From positions 8,268-38,980 of the forward strand of contig DGXE01000041.1 in the NCBI GenBank assembly GCA_002395525.1: DNA of 30,713 bases. The letters are read 5' to 3'. Position numbers and translations under genes: made by a program. Position 1 is the stretch's first letter. Each line of letters opens with the position of its first letter. Of the stretch, positions 14,939 to 23,162 are shown one piece after another. Under the pieces are notes generated by a model. The model had not been told where the DNA came from. It did no database searches and saw only the letters and a program-made list of their open reading frames with translations. Source of the stretch: Ruminococcus sp. UBA4240 (GTDB lineage Bacteria > Bacillota > Clostridia > Oscillospirales > Ruminococcaceae).

Positions 14939-15175
14939 ATGGAATTTATCGAGATAGGCTTCGGGAATGCTGTTTCGGCAGCGCATCTGCTGTGTGTCAC
15001 TGATCCGGATTCTGCCCCCATAAAGCGTGTGGTGCAGGATGCAAAGGACAGAGGGATGCTCATAGATGCCACCTACGGCAAGAAGACAAAGAGCGTGCTC
15101 ATTATGGACAGCGACCATGTGGTGCTGTGCGCCCTTTCCCCCCAGACGGTGACAAAGCGTACCGACGGGGAATGA
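14939..15175 (+). CDS. remA: Extracellular matrix regulator RemA (DUF370)
   Basis: This 78-residue protein is the short DUF370/RemA family. In Bacillus subtilis it is a DNA-binding activator of biofilm matrix genes and osmoprotection. Key matches are the N-terminus FIEIGFGNAVSA, then PIKRVVQDAKDRGMLIDATY and GKKTKSVLIMDSDHVVLCAL. The C-terminal tail is short. The position between yicC and gmk is the conserved one in Firmicutes. The matrix role in this organism is inferred. Confidence 0.9.
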   Translation: MEFIEIGFGNAVSAAHLLCVTDPDSAPIKRVVQDAKDRGMLIDATYGKKTKSVLIMDSDHVVLCALSPQTVTKRTDGE

Positions 15176-15202
15176 CAGGGCAGAGCGTGACAGGAGTATA
15201 GT

Positions 15203-15778
15203 ATGGATAAAGGACTTTTGATAGTGGTTTCTGCGCCCTCCGGGTGCGGAAAGGGAACGCTGCTCGAGGCGGCAGGGAAAAGGCATGACTTTGCCCTGTC
15301 CGTGTCCGCCACTACCCGTGCCCCCAGACCGGGGGAGCAGGAGGGCGTGAGCTACTACTTCAAAACAAGGGAGCAGTTCGAGGAGCTCATCGCCGCTGAC
15401 GGCCTGCTGGAGCACGCCGAGTATGTGGGCAACTACTACGGCACCCCCAGGGAGCCTGTGGAGCGCCACCTGAACGAGGGGCGGGACGTTATCCTGGAAA
15501 TCGAGGTACAGGGTGCCATGCAGGTGAAAAAGCGCTGCCCCGAGGCAGTGCTGGTGTTTATACTGCCCCCCTCTGTGGAAACACTGCGCCACCGTCTGCA
15601 AAAAAGGGGCACAGAGTCCGCTGAGGTCATAGAGCAGCGTGTAAAGGCTGCCGAGACCGAGCTTGAAATGGCAAGGTACTACGATTATACAGTAGTTAAT
15701 GATGATCTTGACAAAGCCGTTGACGATTTCCTTGGGGTCATTGAAGCCGCAAGGGAAAAGGTCAGAGGCAGGAAGTAA
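15203..15778 (+). CDS. gmk: Guanylate kinase
   Basis: This 191-residue enzyme converts GMP and ATP to GDP and ADP. The P-loop APSGCGKGTL lies at residues 11-20. The GMP-binding block is VSATTRAPRPGEQEGVSYYF. The residues YGTPREPVE, DVILEIEVQGAMQVK and VFILPPSVETLRHRLQKRGT follow in family order. The length is normal (B. subtilis 204). GTATAGT precedes the ATG, with GGAG a little further up. The gene sits 27 bases after remA and 14 before rpoZ, as in many Firmicutes. Confidence 0.96.
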   Translation: MDKGLLIVVSAPSGCGKGTLLEAAGKRHDFALSVSATTRAPRPGEQEGVSYYFKTREQFEELIAADGLLEHAEYVGNYYGTPREPVERHLNEGRDVILEIEVQGAMQVKKRCPEAVLVFILPPSVETLRHRLQKRGTESAEVIEQRVKAAETELEMARYYDYTVVNDDLDKAVDDFLGVIEAAREKVRGRK

Positions 15779-15792
15779 AGGAGAAGATTATT

Positions 15793-16026
15793 ATGATGTT
15801 AAAACCCTCTATGGCACAGCTTGCCATACATGATGAAAGCTATTACTCCGTAGTTGCGGGGATAGCCAAGCGTGCAAGAGAGATAACCGAGGAGGAGGAA
15901 AGGGATCACATAGTATCCGATGAAAAGCCTGTGAAGAAGGCTGTGGACGAGTTCTACGAGAGAAAGTACACCATCGTGGAGGATCCTTCCGTAAAGCCCG
16001 GCAAGTCCACTGAGAGCACCATCTGA
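15793..16026 (+). CDS. rpoZ: DNA-directed RNA polymerase subunit omega
   Basis: This 77-residue subunit helps RNA polymerase assemble and stay folded around the beta' subunit. The N-terminal MLKPSM is the standard clostridial start, and AKRAREITEEEE followed by KPVKKAVDEFYERKY is the omega core. Two adjacent ATGs (15793 and 15796) are possible starts; AAAGGAG lies 10-13 bases upstream. The stop is two bases before the GTG of priA. The pantothenate gene coaBC, often found between rpoZ and priA, is absent. Confidence 0.92.
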   Translation: MMLKPSMAQLAIHDESYYSVVAGIAKRAREITEEEERDHIVSDEKPVKKAVDEFYERKYTIVEDPSVKPGKSTESTI

Positions 16027-16027
16027 G

Positions 16028-18418
16028 GTGAAGACAGTCTGCGTAGGCGTGAGCCTGGCGGCATTTTCCTTTGATATGCCCTATACCTATGCCGTGCCGG
16101 AAGGGCTTGACGTGCTGCCCGGTGAGCGGGTGGTGGTGCCCTTTGGCAGCGGCGACAGGCGGCGCATAGGCATCGTGCTGTCACGGGGGGAGTCTGACGG
16201 CGGGGATCTCAAGGAGATAAGCGCCGTAATAGACGAGGAGCCCATACTCAATGCGGAACAGCAGGAGCTGCTCCTGCGCATCAGGGACACCACCATGTGT
16301 ACCTATTACGAGGCGTTCAGGGCGCTGATACCTCCGGGGCTGGGAATGGAGCTTCGCTTCACCTATGATCTGAAGAAAAAGCCCACAAAGGGGCAGGTGT
16401 CAGACAGGGCGTACAGACTGTATCTCTCTGCGGCGGCTGCTGAAAACAGGAACGAGGCTGATGCCCTGCTTGCAAGCGACAGGAAAGGCACAAGGGAGCT
16501 TGCTGAGGGCGGCTTTGTGGAGGAAACGGACATCACCCGCCAGCGCATAGCCGACAAGACCATAACTATGGTGAGCCTTGCCCCGGGCTATGAGGATAAG
16601 AAAGCCACTCCCAAGCAGGAGGCTGTGATACGCCTCCTTGAGGAGGAGGGCACCGCATCCGTAAAGGAGATATGCTATTTTACCGGGTGCTCTGCGGAGC
16701 TTATAAGGCGCATGGCTAAAAACGGGCTGTGCGAGCTTTCCGAGGAGCGCCAGAGCGTAAAAAAGCAGGATATTGCCGTATCCTCATCCCTTGATGATGT
16801 GGAGCTGAGTGAGGAGCAGGAAAAGGTATTCAGGGGGCTTTGTGCCCTTGCTGACAGCGGCAGCTCACAGTGCGCCCTGCTCTACGGGGTCACAGGGAGC
16901 GGCAAGACCCTTGTGTTTGTAAAGCTGATAGAGTATGTGATAAACTCGGGGCGGCAGGTAATACTGCTCATACCCGAAATATCACTGACACCCCAGACGG
17001 TGGAGAGGTTCACATCCCTCTTCGGGGACAAGGTGGCTGTTATGCACAGCGGCCTGTCCATGTCCCAAAGGGCTGATGAATACCGCCGTGCGAAGGAGGG
17101 GCTGTGCCGCATAGTCATAGGCACAAGGAGCGCAGTCTTTGCCCCTCTTGACAGAATAGGCCTCATAATAGTTGATGAAGAGGGGGAACGCACCTACAAA
17201 TCAGGGCAGAACCCCCGCTACAACGCAAAGGAGATCGCCGCCATGCGGTGCGGCTATCACAAGGGGCTGCTGCTGTTTGCATCTGCTACCCCCTCTGTTG
17301 AGACATCCTACCTTGCATCCACAGGGAGGATACGCTCCTTTGCCCTTACAAAGCGTTATTCGGGGAACCCTCTTCCCCGTGTGAATATTGTGGACACCGC
17401 AGGGCTGAAAAATAATTTCAGCGACGAGCTTATATACGAGGTGCGGGAACGCCTGAAGCGTGGGGAGCAGTCCATACTCCTGCTAAACCGCCGGGGCTTT
17501 CACACCTATGTCACCTGCCTTGACTGCAGGGAGACCCAGAAATGCCCCAACTGCAGCGTGGCGCTTACCTATCACAGAGCCAATCACAGGCTGCTGTGCC
17601 ATATGTGCGGATACAGCGCCCCCTTAGCGCCTGTGTGTCCCCTTTGCGGAGGGAAGACCCTTGAATTCACGGGGGCAGGCACACAGAAGATAGAGGACGA
17701 GCTTGCGGAGTTTTTCCCAAATGCCCGCATACTCCGCATGGATGCGGATACCACCTACTCCCGCTGCTCCTATGAAAAGCAGTTCACAGCCTTTCTTAAC
17801 GGGGAATATGACATTATGGTAGGCACACAGATGATAGCAAAGGGGCTTGATTTCCCCAATGTTACCCTTGTGGGTGTGGTGAGCGTTGACAGATCCCTGT
17901 ATGCGGGGGACTTTCGCAGCTATGAAAAGACATTCTCCCTTATAACCCAGGTGGTAGGGCGCAGCGGCAGGGCGGACAAGCCCGGCATGGCACTGATACA
18001 GACTGCAATGCCCGACCATTACGTTATCCGCCTTGCAGGGGAGCAGAACTACCCGGAATTTTACAGGCAGGAGCTTGCCACCCGCAAAGCCCTCATATAT
18101 CCCCCCTTCTGTGATATATGCGTGGTGCTTTTCACAGGGCTGGAGGATGACAAAGTGCAAGGCGGTGCCACGGAGTTTACAAAGCACCTTGTGGACGGTC
18201 TGCGGGAGCATGGAAGGTCGATGCCCGTAAGGATATACGGCCCCGCAAAGTGTAATGTGGAGCGGATAAACGCCCGCTACCGCTACCGCACCATAATCAA
18301 GTGCCGCAACAACAGGGAGTTCCGTGAGTACCTTGGCAAGGTGCGCACAGATATGGCAAAGCATCCCTGTATGCGTGATGTGAGCGTGACAGTGGATGTC
18401 AACGGGGACATACCCTGA
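16028..18418 (+). CDS. priA: Primosomal replication-restart helicase PriA
   Basis: This 796-residue 3'-5' helicase reloads the replisome at collapsed forks. Residues 1-100 are the 3' DNA-binding domain (DMPYTYAVPEGL, GERVVVPFG). Walker A is GVTGSGKT at 287-294. Motif II is VDEEG at 382-386, where PriA normally has DEEH. A zinc-binding cysteine cluster (CLDCRETQKCPNC, LLCHMCG, CPLCGG) splits the helicase domain, and the C-terminal motifs LRMDADTT, MVGTQMIAKGLDFPNVTLVG and QVVGRSGRADKPG are intact. The GTG start is two bases after the rpoZ stop and gives the expected family N-terminus. The Gly at motif II is unusual, but all other signatures are present. Confidence 0.95.
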   Translation: MKTVCVGVSLAAFSFDMPYTYAVPEGLDVLPGERVVVPFGSGDRRRIGIVLSRGESDGGDLKEISAVIDEEPILNAEQQELLLRIRDTTMCTYYEAFRALIPPGLGMELRFTYDLKKKPTKGQVSDRAYRLYLSAAAAENRNEADALLASDRKGTRELAEGGFVEETDITRQRIADKTITMVSLAPGYEDKKATPKQEAVIRLLEEEGTASVKEICYFTGCSAELIRRMAKNGLCELSEERQSVKKQDIAVSSSLDDVELSEEQEKVFRGLCALADSGSSQCALLYGVTGSGKTLVFVKLIEYVINSGRQVILLIPEISLTPQTVERFTSLFGDKVAVMHSGLSMSQRADEYRRAKEGLCRIVIGTRSAVFAPLDRIGLIIVDEEGERTYKSGQNPRYNAKEIAAMRCGYHKGLLLFASATPSVETSYLASTGRIRSFALTKRYSGNPLPRVNIVDTAGLKNNFSDELIYEVRERLKRGEQSILLLNRRGFHTYVTCLDCRETQKCPNCSVALTYHRANHRLLCHMCGYSAPLAPVCPLCGGKTLEFTGAGTQKIEDELAEFFPNARILRMDADTTYSRCSYEKQFTAFLNGEYDIMVGTQMIAKGLDFPNVTLVGVVSVDRSLYAGDFRSYEKTFSLITQVVGRSGRADKPGMALIQTAMPDHYVIRLAGEQNYPEFYRQELATRKALIYPPFCDICVVLFTGLEDDKVQGGATEFTKHLVDGLREHGRSMPVRIYGPAKCNVERINARYRYRTIIKCRNNREFREYLGKVRTDMAKHPCMRDVSVTVDVNGDIP

Positions 18419-18528
18419 TAGGTGATAGGGATTATGGTGCTAAGGGTTAGAAGAAAGTGAATAAACAGATAGCTTTGCGCTCTCTACCAGAGCTGTTGAT
18501 AAAGCATTGTTTGGATGAAAGGATAGTT

Positions 18529-19059
18529 ATGGCGATCAGGAATATATATCTGGACGGAGATCCCATTCTGCGCAAGAAGTGCAGACCTGTGGAGAAATTT
18601 GATGAGAAGCTGGCGACCCTCATCGACGATATGCATGAGACCCTTGACAAAGCTGATGGGGCAGGCCTTGCCGCACCCCAGGTGGGCATATGCAGAAGGC
18701 TGTTTATCATGCACATAGACCATGAGGACGGCACACAGGACAGGGTAGAGGCTGTAAACCCCGAGATCATCGCCCAGAGCGGGGATCAGTACGTGCTTGA
18801 AGGGTGTCTTTCCATACCCGACAAGTGGGGCTATGTTGACCGCCCGGAAAAGGTGACCCTGCGTGCATACGACCGTGAGGGCAATGTATGGGAGCGTGAA
18901 TTCGAGGGGCTTGGGGCACAGTGTGCTGCCCACGAGAGCGCTCACCTTGAGGGAGAGCTTTTCACCGATATTGCAAAGGAGATACTCACCCCCGAACAGC
19001 TCAAGGCTATGCAGGAGGAAGGTTCAGGCGGCAAACGCAGAAGAAAGGGCAGGAGATAA
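18529..19059 (+). CDS. def: Peptide deformylase
   Basis: This 176-residue metalloenzyme removes the formyl group from new proteins. All three signature motifs are visible: GAGLAAPQVG, EGCLS (residues 91-95; Cys93 is the metal ligand) and HESAH (135-139, metal ligands and catalytic Glu). The residue before the HE motif is Ala instead of the usual Gln. The start MAIRNIYLDGDPIL at 18529 has AAGGAT upstream; a longer GTG frame to 18457 adds residues with no family similarity. A basic tail (KRRRKGRR) is unusual. It is paired with fmt, whose product adds the same formyl group. Confidence 0.95.
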   Translation: MAIRNIYLDGDPILRKKCRPVEKFDEKLATLIDDMHETLDKADGAGLAAPQVGICRRLFIMHIDHEDGTQDRVEAVNPEIIAQSGDQYVLEGCLSIPDKWGYVDRPEKVTLRAYDREGNVWEREFEGLGAQCAAHESAHLEGELFTDIAKEILTPEQLKAMQEEGSGGKRRRKGRR

Positions 19060-19126
19060 GCCTTTGAGGAATGTCAGCGGAGCGCAGCTTGCAGAGAACA
19101 GATCCTGATGAAAAGTATGTGAGAAA

Positions 19127-20044
19127 ATGAATATGATATATATGGGCACTCCGGATTTTGCGGTGCCGTCACTTAAAGCGCTTATAGATGCGGGGGAAAA
19201 TGTCACCGCTGTGTTTACCCAGCCCGACAAGCCCCAGGGGAGGAAGATGAAGCTGACTCCTCCACCTGTAAAGGTATGTGCCGAGGAAAAGGGCATACCT
19301 GTGTATCAGCCTGTCAGCCTTAAAAAGGGCGAGGATGCCCGGAGGGCTTATGATATAATAAAGGATATGTCCCCTGAGCTTATCGTGGTGGCGGCATACG
19401 GGAAGATACTCCCCCCGGAGATACTTTCCCTGCCTAAATACGGCTGTATCAACGTCCATGCGTCGCTGCTGCCTGCATACAGAGGGGCAGGACCCATACA
19501 GTGGAGCATCATAAACGGCGAGAGCCGCACTGGTGTGACCACCATGCAGATGGCAGAGGGGCTTGACACCGGGGATATGCTGGTGTCCAAGGCGGTAGAT
19601 ATTATGCCTGATGAAACGGCTGATGAGCTCCACGACAGGCTTTCCGTCCTTGGGGCGCAGGTGCTCCTTGAAACCATAGCCCAGCTCAAGGAGGGGAGAC
19701 TTTCCCCTGTAAAGCAGGACGATGCCCTTTCAAGCTATGCTCCCATGCTTTCAAAGGAGCTGTCACTTATAGATTTCAGCAAGCCCGCAAAGGCGGTGCA
19801 TGACCTGATAAGGGGGCTGTCCTCATGGCCCTGCGCCATTGCCGAGATAGAGGGGCGCAGGCTGAAGGTATACCGCAGCCACCTGGAGGAAGGTCACTAT
19901 GACCTGCCGGCGGGTACTGTATGCGACAGGGAGCGCTTCACCGTGGTCTGCGGAGACGGGGGTGCGGTCACCTTCCTTGAGGTGCAGGCATCGGGAGGCA
20001 AACGCATGAGCACGGCGGATTACCTGAGAGGTAACAGGCTGTGA
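19127..20044 (+). CDS. fmt: Methionyl-tRNA formyltransferase
   Basis: This 305-residue enzyme transfers a formyl group from 10-formyl-THF to initiator Met-tRNA. The N-terminal MIYMGTPDFAVPSLKAL, the active-site stretch NVHASLLPAYRGAGPIQW and the GLDTGDML loop with catalytic Asp are intact. The C-terminal OB-type domain (about 205-305) is present. The start at 19127 has a weak binding site; an ATG 6 bases later is equally plausible. The stop TGA overlaps the GTG of rsmB by 4 bases. Deformylase is immediately upstream. Confidence 0.95.
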   Translation: MNMIYMGTPDFAVPSLKALIDAGENVTAVFTQPDKPQGRKMKLTPPPVKVCAEEKGIPVYQPVSLKKGEDARRAYDIIKDMSPELIVVAAYGKILPPEILSLPKYGCINVHASLLPAYRGAGPIQWSIINGESRTGVTTMQMAEGLDTGDMLVSKAVDIMPDETADELHDRLSVLGAQVLLETIAQLKEGRLSPVKQDDALSSYAPMLSKELSLIDFSKPAKAVHDLIRGLSSWPCAIAEIEGRRLKVYRSHLEEGHYDLPAGTVCDRERFTVVCGDGGAVTFLEVQASGGKRMSTADYLRGNRL

Positions 20045-21318
20045 CAGGCAGAGAGGCGGCTTACAGGCTCATAGTCCGCATGGAGGACGGCGCCTATTCA
20101 AACCTTGCGGGGAGTGCCGTGCAGGGTCTTGATGAACGTGAGAGAGCATTCGCCCAGAGGATCGCATGGGGTGTGGTACAACGACGGCTGACACTTATGC
20201 ATATCCTGCGTGCCTACTCGAAGCGTGAGCCGGAAAGACTTGACAAAGAAGTCAGGATATCCCTTCTTATGGGGCTGTATCAGATATATTACATGGATGT
20301 GCCCGACAGTGCGGCAGTCAATGAGAGCGTAAAGCTGGTGAAAAAGCTGGGGAAGACCTCCGCATCGGCTGCTGTAAACGGTATCCTGCGCTCCGTCCTG
20401 CGTGACGGCAAGCCCATACCTCCCGCAAGGGATGATATGGAAGCCCTTGAAGTCAGATATTCCGTGCCGGAGGAGCTTATCCGCTGTGTCATGGAGGGGT
20501 ACGGCAAAGACAATGCCCTTATCTGGCTTGAAAACAGCGCAGCAGAGCAGAAAACGGCTCTGCGTGCCGTGAATATCTCCCCGGAGGACTTGGCGGCACA
20601 GCTTGGAGCATACGGCGCAAAAACAGGACCTGTCCCCGACTCTGTCATATGTGACAGGGGCGATGCGGTGACAGACAGGCTCTTTGACGAAGGTGCCTTT
20701 TACGTTCAGGGGCTGTCATCACAGGTGTGCGCACTTTCAGTTGACCCGAAGCCGGGTGAGTGTGTGCTTGACATATGCGCTTCCCCCGGGGGCAAGTCAT
20801 TCACAATGGCAGGCCTTATGGAGGGGAGAGGAGAGATCATCTCCTGCGATCTGCATCCTAAGCGGGTGCGGCTCATAGAGCAGGGTGCAAAACGGCTTGG
20901 AATAGACATGATCAGGGCTGTCTGCAATGACGGCACGGTTCACAGCGAGTCCCTGCCCATGGCAGACAGAGTGCTGTGCGATGTTCCCTGCAGCGGGTAC
21001 GGAGTAATCTCCTCAAAGCCTGAGATACGCTATAAGCCCCTTGATAATATAAAGTCCCTGCCTGATGTGCAGTACCGCATACTGGAGACCTCCGCCGGAT
21101 ATGTAAAGCCCGGGGGAGTGCTGGTATATTCCACCTGCACGGTGAACCGTGCTGAGAATGAGGATGTGACACAGAGATTTCTCTCCTGCCACCCCGAATT
21201 TGAAAGGGATGCGGTGCCACAGTACCTTGCGGACATATACGGCTTTGAATATGAAAAAACTATCTTTGCCCCCGGATATGACGGATTCTACATCTGCCGC
21301 ATGAAACGGGTGAGGTAA
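20041..21318 (+). CDS. rsmB: 16S rRNA (cytosine-967-C5)-methyltransferase RsmB
   Basis: This 425-residue enzyme carries an N-terminal NusB-like RNA-binding domain (about 1-130, REAAYRLIVRMEDGAYSNLA) and a C-terminal SAM-dependent methyltransferase domain. SAM motif I is VLDICASPGGKSF. The two catalytic cysteines are Cys317 in DVPCSGYG and Cys366 in YSTCTV. The GTG start overlaps the fmt stop by 4 bases (GTGA), so translation is coupled. The length matches B. subtilis RsmB. rlmN follows closely. Confidence 0.94.
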   Translation: MTGREAAYRLIVRMEDGAYSNLAGSAVQGLDERERAFAQRIAWGVVQRRLTLMHILRAYSKREPERLDKEVRISLLMGLYQIYYMDVPDSAAVNESVKLVKKLGKTSASAAVNGILRSVLRDGKPIPPARDDMEALEVRYSVPEELIRCVMEGYGKDNALIWLENSAAEQKTALRAVNISPEDLAAQLGAYGAKTGPVPDSVICDRGDAVTDRLFDEGAFYVQGLSSQVCALSVDPKPGECVLDICASPGGKSFTMAGLMEGRGEIISCDLHPKRVRLIEQGAKRLGIDMIRAVCNDGTVHSESLPMADRVLCDVPCSGYGVISSKPEIRYKPLDNIKSLPDVQYRILETSAGYVKPGGVLVYSTCTVNRAENEDVTQRFLSCHPEFERDAVPQYLADIYGFEYEKTIFAPGYDGFYICRMKRVR

Positions 21319-21341
21319 GTACAGGAAAGGTGGTGTCAGCC

Positions 21342-22370
21342 ATGGAACGGAAGGATATCCTCTCTCTGAGCTTTGAGGAATTGTCAGGTGTAATAGAGGA
21401 AATGGGGGAGAAGAAATTCCGTGCGAAGCAGATCTTTTCATGGCTGCACTGCAAGAAGGTCTCGGATTTTTCCCAGATGACCGATATTTCTCTGTCATTA
21501 CGCACAAAATTGGGAGAAAAATATTGTATAAATAGCCTAAAAATTGTCAGAAGGCTTGAATCCAAGAGGGATAATACGTTAAAATACCTGTGTGAGCTTG
21601 AAGACGGCAACCATATCGAGTGTGTGCTCATGGAATATCACCACGGCAACAGCATATGCATATCAACGCAGGTAGGGTGCAAGATGGGCTGTACCTTCTG
21701 TGCCTCTACCATTGCAGGCTACAGGAGAGATCTCACTGCCGGTGAGATGCTGTCCCAGGTGTACCGCATAGAGGACAACAGCCACAGGCACATAGACAGC
21801 ATAGTGCTCATGGGAATAGGGGAGCCTCTTGACAATTTTGACAATACCTGCCGCTTCCTTGACAACATAAGCGATGCCAGGGGGCGGGGCATGAGCCTGA
21901 GACACGTTTCTGTGTCCACCTGCGGTATAGTCCCAAGGATACGGGAGCTTGCGGAGAAAAAATACGGTATTACCCTTTCTGTGTCCCTGCACTGCCCTGA
22001 CAATGAGGGGCGCAGCCGTATAATGCCTGTGAACAGGCGCTATGATATAGATGAGCTCATGAAGGCCTGTCGGGAATACACCGACGCCACAGGGCGGAGG
22101 ATATCCTTTGAATATGCGGTGATGAACGGTGTCAACGATTCAAGGGAGGATGCAAAGAAGCTGTACGGCCTGCTCAAAGGCTTTATGTGCCATGTGAACC
22201 TCATCCCGGTGAATGAGGTAAAGGAAACGGAATACAAAGCGGACAGGCACAGCGTTGAGGTGTTTGCGAAAATGCTTTCAGACTACGGGCTGAATGTGAC
22301 TGTAAGGCGCACCTTGGGCGCAGATATAGATGCAGCCTGCGGGCAGCTCAGAAGAGAGTATGAGATATAG
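21342..22370 (+). CDS. rlmN: 23S rRNA (A2503-C2)/tRNA A37 methyltransferase RlmN
   Basis: This 342-residue radical-SAM enzyme methylates A2503 in 23S rRNA, and A37 in some tRNAs. The cluster motif is C113-K-M-G-C117-T-F-C120. Other signatures are VLMGIGEPLDNFDN, HVSVSTCGIVPRI, LSVSLHCPDN and the C-terminal VRRTLGADIDAACGQL, which holds the methyl-carrying cysteine. Starts at 21330 or 21333 (GTG) are possible, but the ATG at 21342 fits the family, with AGGAAAGG about 12 bases before it. The N-terminal accessory domain (FRAKQIFSWLHCKK) is normal. Confidence 0.95.
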   Translation: MERKDILSLSFEELSGVIEEMGEKKFRAKQIFSWLHCKKVSDFSQMTDISLSLRTKLGEKYCINSLKIVRRLESKRDNTLKYLCELEDGNHIECVLMEYHHGNSICISTQVGCKMGCTFCASTIAGYRRDLTAGEMLSQVYRIEDNSHRHIDSIVLMGIGEPLDNFDNTCRFLDNISDARGRGMSLRHVSVSTCGIVPRIRELAEKKYGITLSVSLHCPDNEGRSRIMPVNRRYDIDELMKACREYTDATGRRISFEYAVMNGVNDSREDAKKLYGLLKGFMCHVNLIPVNEVKETEYKADRHSVEVFAKMLSDYGLNVTVRRTLGADIDAACGQLRREYEI

Positions 22371-22414
22371 CCCACGGGCTTTGAGTACACTATACGTTGT
22401 ATAGAGGGTGACCA

Positions 22415-23137
22415 ATGATGAATGTATACTACCATACCGATATCGGCAATGCACGCAGCGAGAATCAGGACAGCTTTGCGTCCGTGGTTCTTGAGGATGC
22501 ATTGTTTGCAACGGTGTGCGACGGGATGGGCGGATCCAATGCGGGCAGCGAAGCAAGCCGCCGTACAGCGGATCTGATAGCGGACAAGGTGCAGAAGACC
22601 TACAGCACCCAGTATGATGCCAATCATATCCGCAATATGCTCATAGCAGCCGTGCAGACTGCAAATGCCGTGGTATATGACTTAGGGCTGTCTGTGCCTG
22701 AATGGGAGGGCATGGGCACCACCTGTGTGGCAGCATTTGTCAGGGGGAACACCGCCCATGTGGTGAATGTGGGGGATTCAAGGCTCTACCTTGTCTCCCA
22801 TGAGATAACCCAGGTCACAAAGGATCATTCCATGGTCATGAGAATGTATGAAAACGGGGATATCACCCGTGATCAGATAAAGAACCACCCCAAGCGCAAC
22901 GTGATAACCCGTGCTGTGGGTGTGGCGGAGGATGTGGATCCTGACTACTTTGAGGTGGAAATGCCGGAGGGATCGGCATTGCTGCTGTGCTCGGACGGGC
23001 TGTACAACTACTGTGACGAAGGGGTGATGTTCTACACCGTAAAGCATACCGACCCCGAACTTGTCCCCGAAAAACTTGTAAAAACCGCCCTCGAAAACAA
23101 CGGGAGCGATAATATAACGGCTATGCTTATCAAGTAA
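22415..23137 (+). CDS. prpC: PP2C-type Ser/Thr phosphatase (PrpC/Stp)
   Basis: This 240-residue phosphatase reverses the action of the PASTA kinase encoded next. The metal-binding PP2C motifs are in order: TDIGNARSENQDSF, CDGMGG, VVNVGDSRLYL, LLLCSDGLYNY and GSDNITAMLIK. Two tandem ATGs (22415 and 22418) are candidate starts, with GAGGGTG upstream. A small inverted repeat CTATAC-GTT-GTATAG (22390-22404) sits directly on the edge of the binding site. Its role is unknown. The kinase gene follows 25 bases after the stop. Confidence 0.94.
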   Translation: MMNVYYHTDIGNARSENQDSFASVVLEDALFATVCDGMGGSNAGSEASRRTADLIADKVQKTYSTQYDANHIRNMLIAAVQTANAVVYDLGLSVPEWEGMGTTCVAAFVRGNTAHVVNVGDSRLYLVSHEITQVTKDHSMVMRMYENGDITRDQIKNHPKRNVITRAVGVAEDVDPDYFEVEMPEGSALLLCSDGLYNYCDEGVMFYTVKHTDPELVPEKLVKTALENNGSDNITAMLIK

Positions 23138-23162
23138 GCCGCTTTTGGAGTGAAGTAAAGCG

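Noticed and set aside
14369..15601. A 410-codon open frame on the minus strand
   Set aside because: It lies antisense to yicC, remA and gmk, which have clear family motifs. Its translation is low-complexity and His/Leu-rich, typical of shadow frames in GC-rich codon-biased genes, and it crosses gene boundaries.
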